A stretch of 64,000 bases of DNA from Embiotoca jacksoni (Eukaryota; Chordata; Actinopteri; Embiotocidae), in NCBI GenBank assembly GCA_022577435.1, contig JAKOON010000012.1, positions 9,045,412-9,109,411 of the forward strand, in the 5' to 3' direction. The notes under the pieces were generated by a model. The model was not told the origin of the DNA. It searched no databases and saw nothing but the letters and a program-made list of their open reading frames with translations. The translations under genes and the position numbers were made by a program. Positions 1 to 12,500 of the stretch are shown here, in pieces. Within the stretch, counting starts at the first letter, position 1. The number at the start of each line of letters is the position of its first letter.

Positions 1-479
1 AGCAGTGTTCATTCGGTGTCTCACTTGTCTTAACACATCCTGTTGGGTTTTTTGTCACACATGCAGATTATGCCCAAATGCTACTGCGCTAGTATTGTGT
101 ATATCATCATTAGTATTTCTACTATTTCCCCCCAAAAAATTCACACACTACTCAATGCTTTTGTGAATTATATAAAAGCCAAGCAGTTGTTTTATTAAAC
201 CTTTAGCACAACATGCAGGTGTAAAGTTGATTTGCCTCTTTTCGGTAACATCAAGGCAAAATTCCATCCATGTACCTGAGAGAACAAAATAAAGACATAA
301 ATAGAGTGAGTGAGAGAGACTGCTTCAACAAATCAGAAGAGAGAGAGCGAGAGAGAGGATTCAAGCCTCCATCTGCAGAGAGGGAGTCAGGAGACATGCC
401 TTCTGGCAGGAGCTGAAGAAGACAGCTGTGTTTGGTGTGGTATTTTTAAACGCATCAATGCTGCTCCAATCCCTGCGCC
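1..479. other. Sequence upstream of hdac9
   Basis: No exon recognised. A/T-rich, with GAGA-type purine stretches around 335-358. It could be promoter-distal sequence or an intron of a longer hdac9 transcript that starts outside the window. Confidence 0.4.
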
Positions 480-488
480 TTGGCTGAC

Positions 489-498
489 CTATTTTTAG
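489..498 (+). promoter_or_regulatory. MEF2 box CTATTTTTAG
   Basis: A perfect match to YTAWWWWTAR, 511 bp upstream of the ATG at 1009. MEF2 is the main partner of the encoded protein and is known to drive mammalian HDAC9 transcription. Confidence 0.6.
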
Positions 499-556
499 CC
501 AGGGCTGGCCATTGTTCTATTTCTGTCACCTGTGGGCCACTCAGTTGTTGATTCAC

Positions 557-564
557 ATGCAAAT
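557..564 (+). promoter_or_regulatory. Octamer ATGCAAAT (POU site)
   Basis: An exact POU/Oct octamer 59 bp downstream of the MEF2 box and about 440 bp upstream of the start codon. Confidence 0.4.
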
Positions 565-1008
565 GAAGCTTGCTCCCCTCCCTGGTTTGCATTACTGCCT
601 CTGCTCAGGTGCTCAGTACACAGTACTGAGTGCTTTCCTAGCAACTCAGCTTTACATTTTTTCTCGGTCTCTGCTCAGACACACTTTGCTCAGGAGAAAA
701 ATAAATAGTGAGCGAGGCAGATAAGAAAAGAAGCCGGACTTGTCATCCTTTCCAAAACACTGTGTTAGTGTTTGGACCTGACTGAAGAGAGGCACCCGGG
801 AGAGTAGCAGCTCTGCAGAGAGAGTGTGTGCAGTTTGTGTTTTTGCTCCACAGTGAGGGTAGTTTCTCAGAGGAGGAGGCAGGCAGAGGAAGAGAGAGAG
901 AGAGAGAGAGTTGCCTGTTGTCGTGGTCTCTCCCCTGAGTGGCTGAGGGTTGGCTCTTGGTGACAGGAAACGCAAGGCTTGCGATGAGACCTGAGCGCTG
1001 AGTGGAGT

Positions 1009-1117
1009 ATGCTGCAGACGATTTACGAGGGCGAGTCAAGTTTCTCCACAACAGAAGGGCGCGTTGGACACCAGCAGCTCCCCAACCAGAGCAAGATGCA
1101 CAACGTGAACAACTCAG
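1009..1117 (+). CDS. hdac9: hdac9 coding exon 1
   Basis: The ATG at 1009 has A at -3 and an in-frame TGA at 985-987, so it is the first possible start. It begins MLQTIYEGES. A second in-frame ATG at 1096 begins MHNVNNSVD, which lines up with the usual mammalian HDAC9 start (MHSM..SVD). The exon ends in phase 1 at AACTCAG, followed by the donor GTGATC. Confidence 0.85.
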
Positions 1118-4100
1118 GTGATCACATAGCCCAGTGTTTCTGCTCCTCTTGAGGAATCTTTTATCCTTCCAATCTCTGTCTCTCTCCTCTATCTCTGAAT
1201 CTGTTCCTACTTCTCCGCTATCTCACATCCTCTGTGCCTCTGTGCACTCGCTCTGCTCCTCTCTCTCACTCTCACATACTCTCAACTATTTGCGCTCACC
1301 CGGTCTCTCATTCTGTGTGAAAAGAGATCTCAAAGGTTCTCAGCACAGCAACGTGCTAGGACCAGGCACTTCTTCCTGAATCAAGGTATTTACTCTTCTG
1401 ATGACACACTGTGCTTTATGATTTGTGCTGCTCAGTGGGATCGCATAAAGGTCTTCTTTTTTTTTTTTTTTTTTAGATCTACATGTTTTCAGTTAAAAAG
1501 TGCTCTTTATCCGTCTCGACTTTGATGAAAGAAAATGCTTTAAACCTATTCCCATGCTCTAGTTGCCTGAAATGAGTCACTGCGAACATGACAGGGATGT
1601 TGTGTTTTGTAAGCTTCCATGTCAGCATGCACTTTTCAGGGAACAGGAAGAACTGTGACAGAAATACTGAGGGGACATCTGAAAGGTTTCTCTCTGGATA
1701 TTTACCTCAGAGATGGACTGTTCTATTTTAGACCTGAGAATTGAATTAAAGTGTGCATGGCCGACATCACTGTGAGTAACGGCTATTCACTGTATTGACT
1801 CAAGATGAGTCACACCTTTTTCCTTTTCTTTTTTTTGCATGTGGCTATTGATAAAAAGCAAACCTTATCTGTAGAAATGAGTTGAGAGTTAAAGCAATGT
1901 GCTCTGTGAGAACCCTGTCATGTGGTTGCTGGGAAGCGTGTGTAATGACAAAGTGTGGATTAAGTAGCGCTTAATTTACTTAAAAAGATTTTTTGACCTC
2001 TGAGCTGTCGCTACATCTACAATTAGCCAACATGAAGAACAACCCAACGTGGAATAATTCTAGCTAACTGTTGCATGTGCATTTAGATTTTTTTTTTTTA
2101 ACACGGATTTTCCACTTGGTATTCTTGGCATAGAAGATGAGTAAGAAAAAAAAAAAAAAAAAAAAAAAAAAAACACTCAGAAAAATAAATTGAAATTTGC
2201 CTGAGGTGTCACTTCAGGCAAGCAAAACAAGAAACTGAACCCACACAGAGGCAGTGAAGAGATTTACAAATAAGACAGGAGGATGACAGAGAAATGACAC
2301 ATTCTATGTCTGTCAATAGAGCATGTTATTTGACTATCGGGCCACAGGAGCACGGCTTTCTTCTTTTGTTTTAGCGGTTTGTGAGCCAAATAACAGATAT
2401 ACCGAGCGCCTGAATTCGTGCTCCTTGCTTATTCTGTGGGTCAGCTATTCTTAGGTGAGTTATTTTCAGCTTATGGCATTAGCCTGCTAAGATTAGGCGT
2501 CTGTGCGTTATCGTTCCATCTCGGCATGCTCCTGATATAACAGCGGTTTGGAACAGATATTAATAGAGAATTCTGTCATTTGCCTGTTTAATTTGTTCTT
2601 TCCACTTTATAGTAAATCGCCTGACAGTGACTAACAGTATCTGTGGGAAAATGCCACTCCAGGATGCCTTTCTATGAGTTTACCGGGTGGCATGTCGTTA
2701 GTAGAGCAGATGCATTGTCTTTAAGACAGACACAGGGATGTGTTGTTGTCTCCTGTTATTTTTTAAATAATATTTAAAGATAAAAATCATCTGGCAGGAA
2801 TATTGTCGTTGAAGTGATCCTTGTGTCAAATAAATAGGTTGTTTGTGAATTGTTTTCTAAAACAAACTTCTTGACCTTTTATTTCATACTCTACTTCTCT
2901 GCTGTTATATTTCAAGTGGCTCAGCAAAAATAAAGGGTATAATCTCACATTTTAATTTTGATAAGTGTTGGCACCATCAAAGCTCTGATAAACAACGGTC
3001 CTCACATGGGCTCTCCAACAAGGAAAATCTAATTAGTTTCCCCCAAGCGCAAAATATCATGCAAAATATCAATAGGCACCTTTCAGACAATAACAAGTCC
3101 ACACCTTTCAAGTCCACTTGTTTGTATCCTGCATCTGTTCAAGTTGCCTCACCGTGTATTTGAAGTGCTTACTGCCAAAGAGACGACGTAAACTAGCACA
3201 AAGAATATAGGTTTTTGTCAGCACTGTTTAAAAATCCCTCATTATACAGAAAGAATAAAGTGACTTATTATTTTATTATTAATAGTAAGAAGTGTGCGAC
3301 TGAAAAGGACATTTTGAATATTTTTTTTGTTTTTCTCAGTGTGCATGTTGTAGAAAAGCACAGGTCATGACTTGTGGTTTAGTGATGCTAAGAGATGCCT
3401 TTCCTCTGGTTGGAGGGTTTGCTGTGCCTCAAGGAATTAAGATTAAACACTCTTGCTGATTGATTTATTACTAATTTTATTGACTGTGTGATCTAATGCC
3501 AATGTTGCATTGAGAGTGGGAGATCTGTGAAAGGTCCTAATGCCAGAACTTCCCAATTATAACTTACCAGTTGCTGTTTTAAAAAAAAATAAATTTAATA
3601 TATTTTGCTTGGATGAAGGTTTGGTATATGTTGTTTAGTGTGTTTTTGTTTTGTGAGATGGAACAACAGGCAACAGGACATGAGACAACCGGACTCCTGG
3701 CTCCTTTTAGTAAAAGACCGGCGGTGGCTCGACTCAGCTCTCTTTGTTAGTAGATATTCTGCAAACCGCAGCTCTGGCTCAGCTGCAAGGACGAGCCTGA
3801 GTCTTAAAAATAAAAACTTGTTTCCTGCTTTAGACGTGCCAGCTGCTCAAAATAACAAGGCACTTAATGAGAGATCCAGCACCACATTGCAGTCCCAAGC
3901 ATCAGCTTATTTTTGCCCTCAAACATCTTCTGTATCTCTGCTTCTATTTATACTGTCAGACAGGGAATGTAGATCAGCAACCATCTCTGGTTCACACTGA
4001 ATGCTCGCAACATACATGTTTAAAGTGTAGTACAAAGGGTTTCATTATGTTTACTGGCAAAACAGTAATAAAATAAACACTAAAGATCTTTGGCCAGTTT

Positions 4101-6556
4101 TACAGTGTTAAGATGGTCTCGTATCTGTAATACATAGAAAAGGAATTTGCTTGAACTTGCGGGAATGTTTAGGGGGTTGTACTGGTCTTCATTTTTCCAA
4201 GCTAAACAGCAGTCAGGATTCTTAACAGAAACAATGTATAACGTGGTATTTACGCTCATTTCTTACTTTTTATTTGCTGCTAAAGATTTGAACCTCAGGG
4301 TTTAGTGTTCTTTATATCCATTATTCAAGTATAGCTGTTTGCAAATATAACTATTGCATAATTGTAATAGTATTAGTATAATGAAATAAGACTGTATTTT
4401 TTTTGACAAACGTTTCACAGCACGTGTGTGATATGTGCTATTTTTTTTATAACTGGAGAACATCGCTGCAGCTAAACTAACCCCAAAAGCATTAATAAAC
4501 ATTTCTATTAATGATTGTTCATAATAAGTCAAATTGTAAATTTTTTATGAATAATTTTTATGAAGAGTAAACACAATCTGTTCTGTTTTAGAGCAGCATT
4601 GAAGTGTTTTTTGTTGTTGTTGAATAAAATCTTAATATTCAGTCTTATTCAGTGACACCAAAAGGTAGCTCCAGGGGCAAACTAACTTGTTAAGGTGTAA
4701 GAATAGCTGTGCTGTTTATATTCTGAGGGTGATGTTTACAATATTGATAAGTCCTTTCTCACTTTAGTAATCCCTTTGTATGCTATCAGGATAAAAAAGA
4801 TTATAGTGAAATGTCACAGTGTTCTTTAAAACAGTTCCAAGTCCAACATAAGCCTGCATAGTGAATTCTTTGGATAATATTTTACTGCATGTATCAATGT
4901 ATTTCAGACTTCTCACATATAATAGTAATGTCACTGGGGATGTGTTTCTCTGTCTGGGATGGGAAGTCTGCTAATGTGGCCTGAGGCAAAAAAAAAGACA
5001 GCCATCCAACATCTCAAATTAAGGCTGTGATTGTCACTCTAGCCAAGACCAAGGCTAATGAGAGGCAGATCGGTTATAGAAATAAACACTTTGGGGACAC
5101 TGGCGGTGCGACGCTGCAGTGGGAGTGTGGTCACAGGCCATGAGTCACCCTATCCCCCCTTGGCAGGCCATCCACAGGGAGGAATTTGGGCATGGGGCAG
5201 GGTGCTTGTTGCTCCCTTGTGCTAAAAACAAATTTGGGACCTGTCATTCATAAATCTCTTGTTTACCAGTGCCTACAGGCTCTTCAGTGCACTCTCCACC
5301 AATCAGGAGTCGCCTCACTTTCACTCGAAATGAAGTACTCATATCATGGGTCATGAACACCAATGGCCCTGTAGGACCACTGAACCAGAAGTGGCATGCC
5401 CTTGAGTGATCATTTCAAAAAGGACCCAAAAGTTACATAAATGTGACATGGAGCTTTTATTTTTGCCGATGTTAAATTAAGCAGGCGGCCTCACAACTGT
5501 GACAGTCTTTCTCACATTGTCTATATTAAGACCCTGCTCAGAAAAGCATTTATATTTAGCCATCGTTACTGGTGGTTCCGTATTCTCCTCTGCCTGAGGA
5601 GTATTTTTGTGAAAAAGAAATGTCAGGTTTCAGTTTGGGTAGTTTCACGGTGTGCGTTTTACTTAAATACATCAACTGTAACTCCGTGGCTGTAGATACC
5701 AAGGTCTAATGTATTCTGTGGCTGAGTGACGTACACAGAATATTTTTACTTTTTCTCTGTATGTCAGACGACACAAAGAATAATGTCAGTGTACATTATA
5801 CATGATGCTGGTTGAAGCTTCAGTGTTGCTGGGACAATGCCTACCTTTAGGACCTTGTTATTTTTCCTCTACATTGTCATTCCATTCAGCGTTACTCTTG
5901 CCGACACAGTGGACAGACAGCAGACAAGAATAGAACAGGCACATGAGGCTGTTGTGGTTTCCTCAAGGGCCATTTCATACAGCCACGGTTATCAAAGGTG
6001 GCTGAAGCTTTCACACTCCTCCTCCTCTTCCTCCTCTCCCTTCCCATCCTGTTAAACCACTGTCTGAGATTTCGTGATGGAGCGTTAGCTTGACATGCTG
6101 ATCAAAGTGGAGATCCTTAATGCCAGTCACAGTGAGGGTACCGAATGAAATATGAGATTAATTAGATATCACAGTGGTGAAATCTTCCAGGCAGCAGGTG
6201 TTTTTTTTTGTTGCTATATTTAGGTCCATTAGGCAAAAGTAGCACCGAGGCTGTCTGACTCTCTGAGCCCTTCAATGGTTCACAGGTTCACGGCTGCTCC
6301 TGGAACAGTGCCCGCTACACAAGAGTCCTTTGTCAAGTACTTACAAGCTAAGATTAATATTCCCTGTCAGGAGAGAAGGGTCTGTTCTACAGGTGCCTGT
6401 TCTCTGCGCCTGCCGAGCTGTTGCCCTCCTCTGTCATTTGATTGGAGCTGTTTTTAGAACACAGAGAGGAAAATTACAGCAAAGGAGTCCCCTCGAGCTG
6501 TCTTCACTTTTTGAACATGTTTTAAGACAACTTATCACTTAGCTGCTGTTTCTCTC

Positions 6557-6595
<39 letters not shown>

Positions 6596-9500
6596 GGAGG
6601 GTTTTGTAACGTGTTCTCTCTGTCTCTCTCTACTGGGGACTCCTTTCTTATATAAGAGCTGAAAAGCTGATATAATAGTCAACATGTCACATTGCCACTG
6701 TAGGCAGGAGATGACATGCAGTGAGACTCGATATCTGCAGAATGGGGAGACATAATTACGTCGCCAGCGTTGCCATGGCAGCGGCAAGCTAGGGTGGTGG
6801 ATACTAGGGTGTGGGGGTTGTCACAGACCAGGATTGCGCCACTTGCTTTTATGTTTCTATTTATAATCATCACCGCCGCATACACATGGAATGGTGGCAA
6901 TGAAAAACAGGCTACATGACAAAACAAATGGGCGCCAGTGAGCTTCACAGCATCGATGAACAGGAGGGCACTGCTTCTTAATTGATGGCTACTGTAGAAA
7001 GACACTGTTATTTTGGCAGGTTTAAACTACTTTTCATTGGCATTTTACTATAGTTTGTAATTGTAAAAGCATGATAGGACAACATTATTTACATGAACAA
7101 TATAAAGTGTAAAGTATCAGATTTTTTTCTCATGCATTCAAAGAACAGGTAGTGTAGTACCGCTGCCGGTATTTGTTCTCTCTGATGTGACCCTTGAGAA
7201 GATTAAGGAAATGAATGCACTTAATACATCTTCCTCCAGCCCCTGGAATTTTAACTAGGTTTGAATATTTCTCCGGTCTCAATATGGAGACATTACACAG
7301 TCTGGACAATGCATCCCTTGAATGTCACATCACGACCAGCATAACTAACATGACTCCTTTTCCAAGGATTGGACATTTTGATTTTATCACTGGTCAAATA
7401 TACGCACAAATACCTTTTTTTAATATTTAAAATTGACTCAAAGATGTGATTTAAAAAAAACAAAAACTTGCTCACTGAATGAAGCTGATGAATTCAGCTA
7501 GATATAGTAGTGTGGATTAAAACAGAATCATTGAGAGGATAAAGAAAATACTGTACAATCACTAATCATCCTCTATGGAATAGAGAGATGAAGTATCCCT
7601 GTCTCCTATGTTCTTAACTGGCAATCGATTTTCTCTGTGGAACAGGCTATATATAGAGCTTGGAGACCAAAGGGATGCCCTCTCACTTTGTATCTGGCAA
7701 TTACTTATAATAGAGGCAGTTCTTCCCAATGCGCACATTGCAGCATCAAGAATAGAAAGATCGTAGGAACATGAATTCACAAACACATGCAGGTTCACAA
7801 TCTACTTTCCCTTGAATTATTTATGTTAAGAGAGGATATCTGCATGATGTTCTGGTGCAGACAGGGAGAAGGACTCCCTTTATTTATTTATCAAACAGCG
7901 GGAAGACACGGATTTATGTAAATACTTGAAATGACCACTTCAACATTTCGTGCCAAATGTCCATTGAGTCTCTTATACTGCTGCTCCCAGTAGACTCTGA
8001 CGGATGTAATCCTGTGTTTGTTTGTAGAAACTATTATAATTGCAGGTTTCCAAGTGTCCTGGGAGAGAAAGATGTGTTTCTCTGCCCCTCAATCTTTTTT
8101 TTTTTTTTTCAAGTTTTAACAGTCCTTTAACAACTTTAACACCACACACAGCCATCTCTGATTGTTTTGGTTTGTATTGGTAAAGGTGCAATTAGGCACT
8201 GACAGATCTGTTAATCTCTTTATCCTCTTTTCTTTCCCATTTCTGGGCCACAGTGGATATCAAGCCAGACGTGCCATTGGCTGTGGATCCCTTATCTCCT
8301 TTGGACCTGCGCACAGATCTGAGGATGCTGGGGCCAGGCTCGGACCCGGGACTGTGGGAGAGGCAGCTGCAGCAGGAACTACTTCTCATTCAGAAGCAGC
8401 AGCAGATCCAAAAGCAGTTACTAATCAGCGAGTTCCAGAAGCAGCATGAGAAGTTGACCCGTCAGCACCAGGCTCAGCTCCAGGAGCATCTCAAGGTTAG
8501 CATTGCGCTGAACAGTGGTATGGAGGACAGCACAGCAGCGTACGCAGTGGCATAGCCCAGCACAACAGAACACAACAGAACACAACACAGCATGGCATAG
8601 GGCAGATCAGTAGAAAACTGTATAGCTCAGGACAACATTACAAAGTGCAGAAAAGGAGAAACAACTGAGCACAGCAAGCCAGAGTGTTGAGCGATACATT
8701 ACAGCTCAGCATGAGTTCTTTTTTTTTTTTTTTTTTTACAGCCGAGCACAGAATTGTCCATCACAGCAAAATAGAAAGTGCAGAATTTCACAGAAGCCAC
8801 TGTCATTTAAAAAATCTGTTTATCAGTGTGCTCTATTCATGCTGATGTGAGGCCTGCATGTTTTTCAGCTCCAGCAAGAGCTCCAGGCCATGAAACAGCA
8901 GCAGGAGCTTGCGGAGAAGGAACGTCGTTTAGAGCAGCAGCAGCAGCAGAACCAGCAGGAGAAGGAGCAGGAGAGGCATCGGCGAGAGCAGCATGTTTCC
9001 AGCCTGAGCCTCCGGGGCAAGGAGCGCTCCCGAGAGAGTAAGAGCTCGACACCGTCATCATCACCACCTCCTTACTATCAGGAGATGAATTAAACATTTT
9101 TGAGGGCCCCAGGCAAAAGCAAGCATGGGGCCACAAATTCTAACCCTTAACCTTTTCAATCATTTTTTTTTTTTTTTTTTTAACATGCATTACCTTAACA
9201 GAGAAGCCAAAGCAAAAATATGCATATAACAGCTGAATAGGAAAGCTGTACTACAGTTCCACTGACTGAGAAACTACTCAGTATTCCCCTTTGGCAATGC
9301 ACATGTTCTGTCATCATCATTATTATTAGGATAACCGCCTTCAAGTCATGTGGGAGAATTGTCTTTATAGACATGGATAATTCACCCATGAATTACATTT
9401 TATTGTAATAAAAGGCCTGTTTTTAATTGCTATAAAAATATATTTGCTGTTGGGCTGCGAAGTCTAATTGAGCTTGATGTTAAATTGTTTTGTTTAGATT

Positions 9501-12500
9501 TCCCTTGTCTATTATAGCACTGATAACTACTCATCCTGGGGTACACATTAATGTAGTTTGCTATACTTTAATGAAAGTGGTCTATACAAGGTCTAACAGA
9601 TATACAATAATTTTGGACAAAACTAAGCACAAAGTTAGCAGGAGAGGAAAACTATTGTTTCATTTTGGAGTGACACAAAATGCAGATATCTCAAAAGCTG
9701 TGCATATGAAATCAAAACCCTCTGCAAGTAAGCGAGAAAATATGTTTTGTTTGTGTTCTTTAAGACCACACCACGACTTACTTACCACGACTAATGTTGT
9801 TCTCAGTCGGATCACATTTGGCACTATAACAGTGAGGTTAAAAATTCATGAATAGTTTGTTGTTCTCACTGCATAGGACAAGTGCTGTTAATAAGGAGGA
9901 CAAACTGTTGTGATTTCATGTCTCTATCAGAGAAAAGATTTCTCAATATTAGATTCAACTGTCCTGGAGGATGCCTGGGAACAAGCAAATTACAAGGCTG
10001 GACCTTGCTTTAGACATCAGATAAAGAGAAATTTACAACGATTAATGATGATGATACTTAAGTAGTACATGCAACTGATGATGTAAAGTTGACTCATGAC
10101 ATTTAAACTTAGAATTTTTGAGAAAAGGTCTTTCAAAAGCAAGATGAAAATAGCGGCAGATATAGTATTCCACTTCTGTTTTTACCTTATAGCTAATAAT
10201 AGACAAGAGTCATGACTTTGTCAGGTCAGGTCATTTGAAACTGTGCCCTGCAACTGAAACCATCTGATGGGGAAAAAAGGTCTCTGCAGTATCACTTTAG
10301 TAGAAACGAATACATTGTTCTCAGACCACTAGGGGGAGATCTTCCACATAGGTTTAGCTGCTCAGGAAACTAAAGTAAACTCAATCACAGGAGATTATAG
10401 AGAAAAAAAGATTAATGTAGAAACTCTAGGACAGTTGTTAGTTAAATGTGATACAGGAAAACAGTTGAGGAAATCTGCAGGTTACAATAGAGTTAAAGTT
10501 TGTTTGTTATCTAAGGCATTCACACATTGTGAGTCATAGCTGTAGGGTAACCCCAATCCCTTTGGTTCTGTCTTTTGGTCTCACAGGTGCGGTGGCTAGT
10601 ACCGAAGTGAAGCAGAAACTCCAAGAGTTTCTGTTAAGCAAATCAGCAAAGGACCCTGCCAACAACGGAGCCAATCATTCTTTCATCCACCACCCAAAAC
10701 TCTGGTATACGTAAGTACTCTGTGTTGCTTTAGCCTGAAGGAGTTTAAGGAAAATATACATTGCAAAATGTATTCATTACAAAATTATTTATTCTTTTTT
10801 TTTCCAGGTCCTCTCACCACACATCCCTGGACCAAAGCTCTCCACCTCTGGGTGGCACATCCCCTACCTGCCATTATACTCTACCATCACCCATAGAGAG
10901 CAAGGATGACTTCCCCTTGAGGAAGACAGGTCTGTTAATTGGCACACAGCACGGGCACAAAAATGCAAATACATATACATACTGTACATGTATGTATAAA
11001 TCGACGGAGACATTCAGCTAGTTTGTAAGATTTCCATGTGAAGTAATGTTATTAATACAATGAGTGTCTTTTTGACCCTTGTCAGTCAATTGGTGGGTAT
11101 ACCCATGGAGTATTTCCGAATGACCTCTTAATAACATCAGTCAGGCTCATTATGACCCCTGCCCCCCTCCTTCTTCCTCCAGGGCTCAACACGCAACTTT
11201 CCAAAGATGTGGCACACGCCAGAAAGTTAACTTAAACCCTCCTTTTTCTTATTTGGTTTATTCTGAAACATAGCAGCTAAACACAGGCAACTACAATGTT
11301 TAATTGCATGTTTTCACTTCACAAGTTCAAATTTTAATTACTATTATTTGTACTAAAATTATCCTGCCATTATTTAAAAGGAACCCCATTTGTCCCGATG
11401 TTATAATAATATACCAAGTTACAAGTCCTCTTTAAAACTGTTTAGGGTTAAATGGGAGAATTAAGGCAGATTCATTTCTCCTGAGTTATGTGCTTTAAAA
11501 AGTATTTTTAAAAGACACAGGTTCCCACCAAAAAGCAGCTCAGGTTTGTTGGTTTAAAGTTTGAGGAAGCCTTTGGGGATGGCTATGTAAATAAGAATAA
11601 TTCCTGCCTCTCTTGGTTTGCACGAGCATAAGAGCTCGCCAAGCTAAAAACTTAATATTTCTGCAATGAGGTCACCAAATTATTTCATGCTCTTTTCCCC
11701 TCTGTGTCTCTTTTAATTACATTCAAAAAAAAATTATACTTGTTGAGCTGTTTAACTACAGGCAAGTCATGTTGCGTATATACACAATTTAGAGATCAGG
11801 CAGAAGAATTATAGCTTGTGAAATAAAGTAATGGCATGGCATGGCAAGAACAAATATTAGAAAGGTAAATGAAAGCTTTAGGAGACTTTAGTTGTTTATT
11901 GTTTATTGTCTTGAACTATGACATCTTCAGAACAGAGGAATATCTTCTCTTGATATATATTTCCATCTTTGGGACATACTTTTAGACCCACAGGGTAAGG
12001 AGTGTATAAGTTGAGGACCATTTTCTAAAATAACAGAGAGGCTGTTTATGGTAGCGTTGTTTACCCTTCAGTGTGAATACAAAAAGGCAGGTTTCAACAA
12101 AAAACTGAAAGGATAGCATTTCAGTCCCTCTGCTGATGAAACAGAACACATTCATGCTTTTGTTTTTGGTTAAATCATCGCCCCATTTCTGCGCCTGACT
12201 CTCTTGCACTGATAAAACTATTTCTAACTCTTTGGATTCCTGAATCTATATGTGGTCATTTCCTGCTCAGGCCTTCCTCCCCCACTTCCTGTCTGTCTTC
12301 ATTAAAGTCCTCAGAGAGCTTGGCACGCGAGGGGGACGCACAAAGGTAGTGTTGTTCCCTGAGCCACTGCTTGTCACTGATAGCTGATTGGCAGTTGTTG
12401 CTGACTTAAAACTGCACGGGCAGGATGAACCTCGACAGCACTGTTTGTTTAAGCAAAGATAGCTCTCTCAAAACAAAGTGGAGATGACTTGAACCCTCCA

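Larger units (their letters stand above)
480..1008 (+). promoter_or_regulatory. hdac9: Probable hdac9 promoter and 5' UTR
   Basis: The segment upstream of the first coding exon holds a perfect MEF2 box (489-498), a perfect octamer (557-564), an A/T-rich AAAAATAAATAG stretch (about 702-713) that could position a start site, and a GA tract (889-910). The transcription start cannot be fixed from sequence, and upstream non-coding exons outside the window are possible. Confidence 0.4.
1118..8253 (+). other. hdac9: hdac9 intron 1
   Basis: A 7.1-kb intron with donor GTGATC and acceptor GGCCACAG. It holds a 28-bp A run (2146-2173), a GT microsatellite (6559-6595) and an RFX-type X-box (6769-6782). 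No exon or known repeat was recognised elsewhere in it. Confidence 0.7.

Noticed and set aside
9038..9093. Continuation of hdac9 exon 3 to a stop at 9093 as a truncated protein
   Set aside because: A GTAAGA donor at 9038 and exact continuation into AVASTEV of exon 4 show that splicing is the main form.
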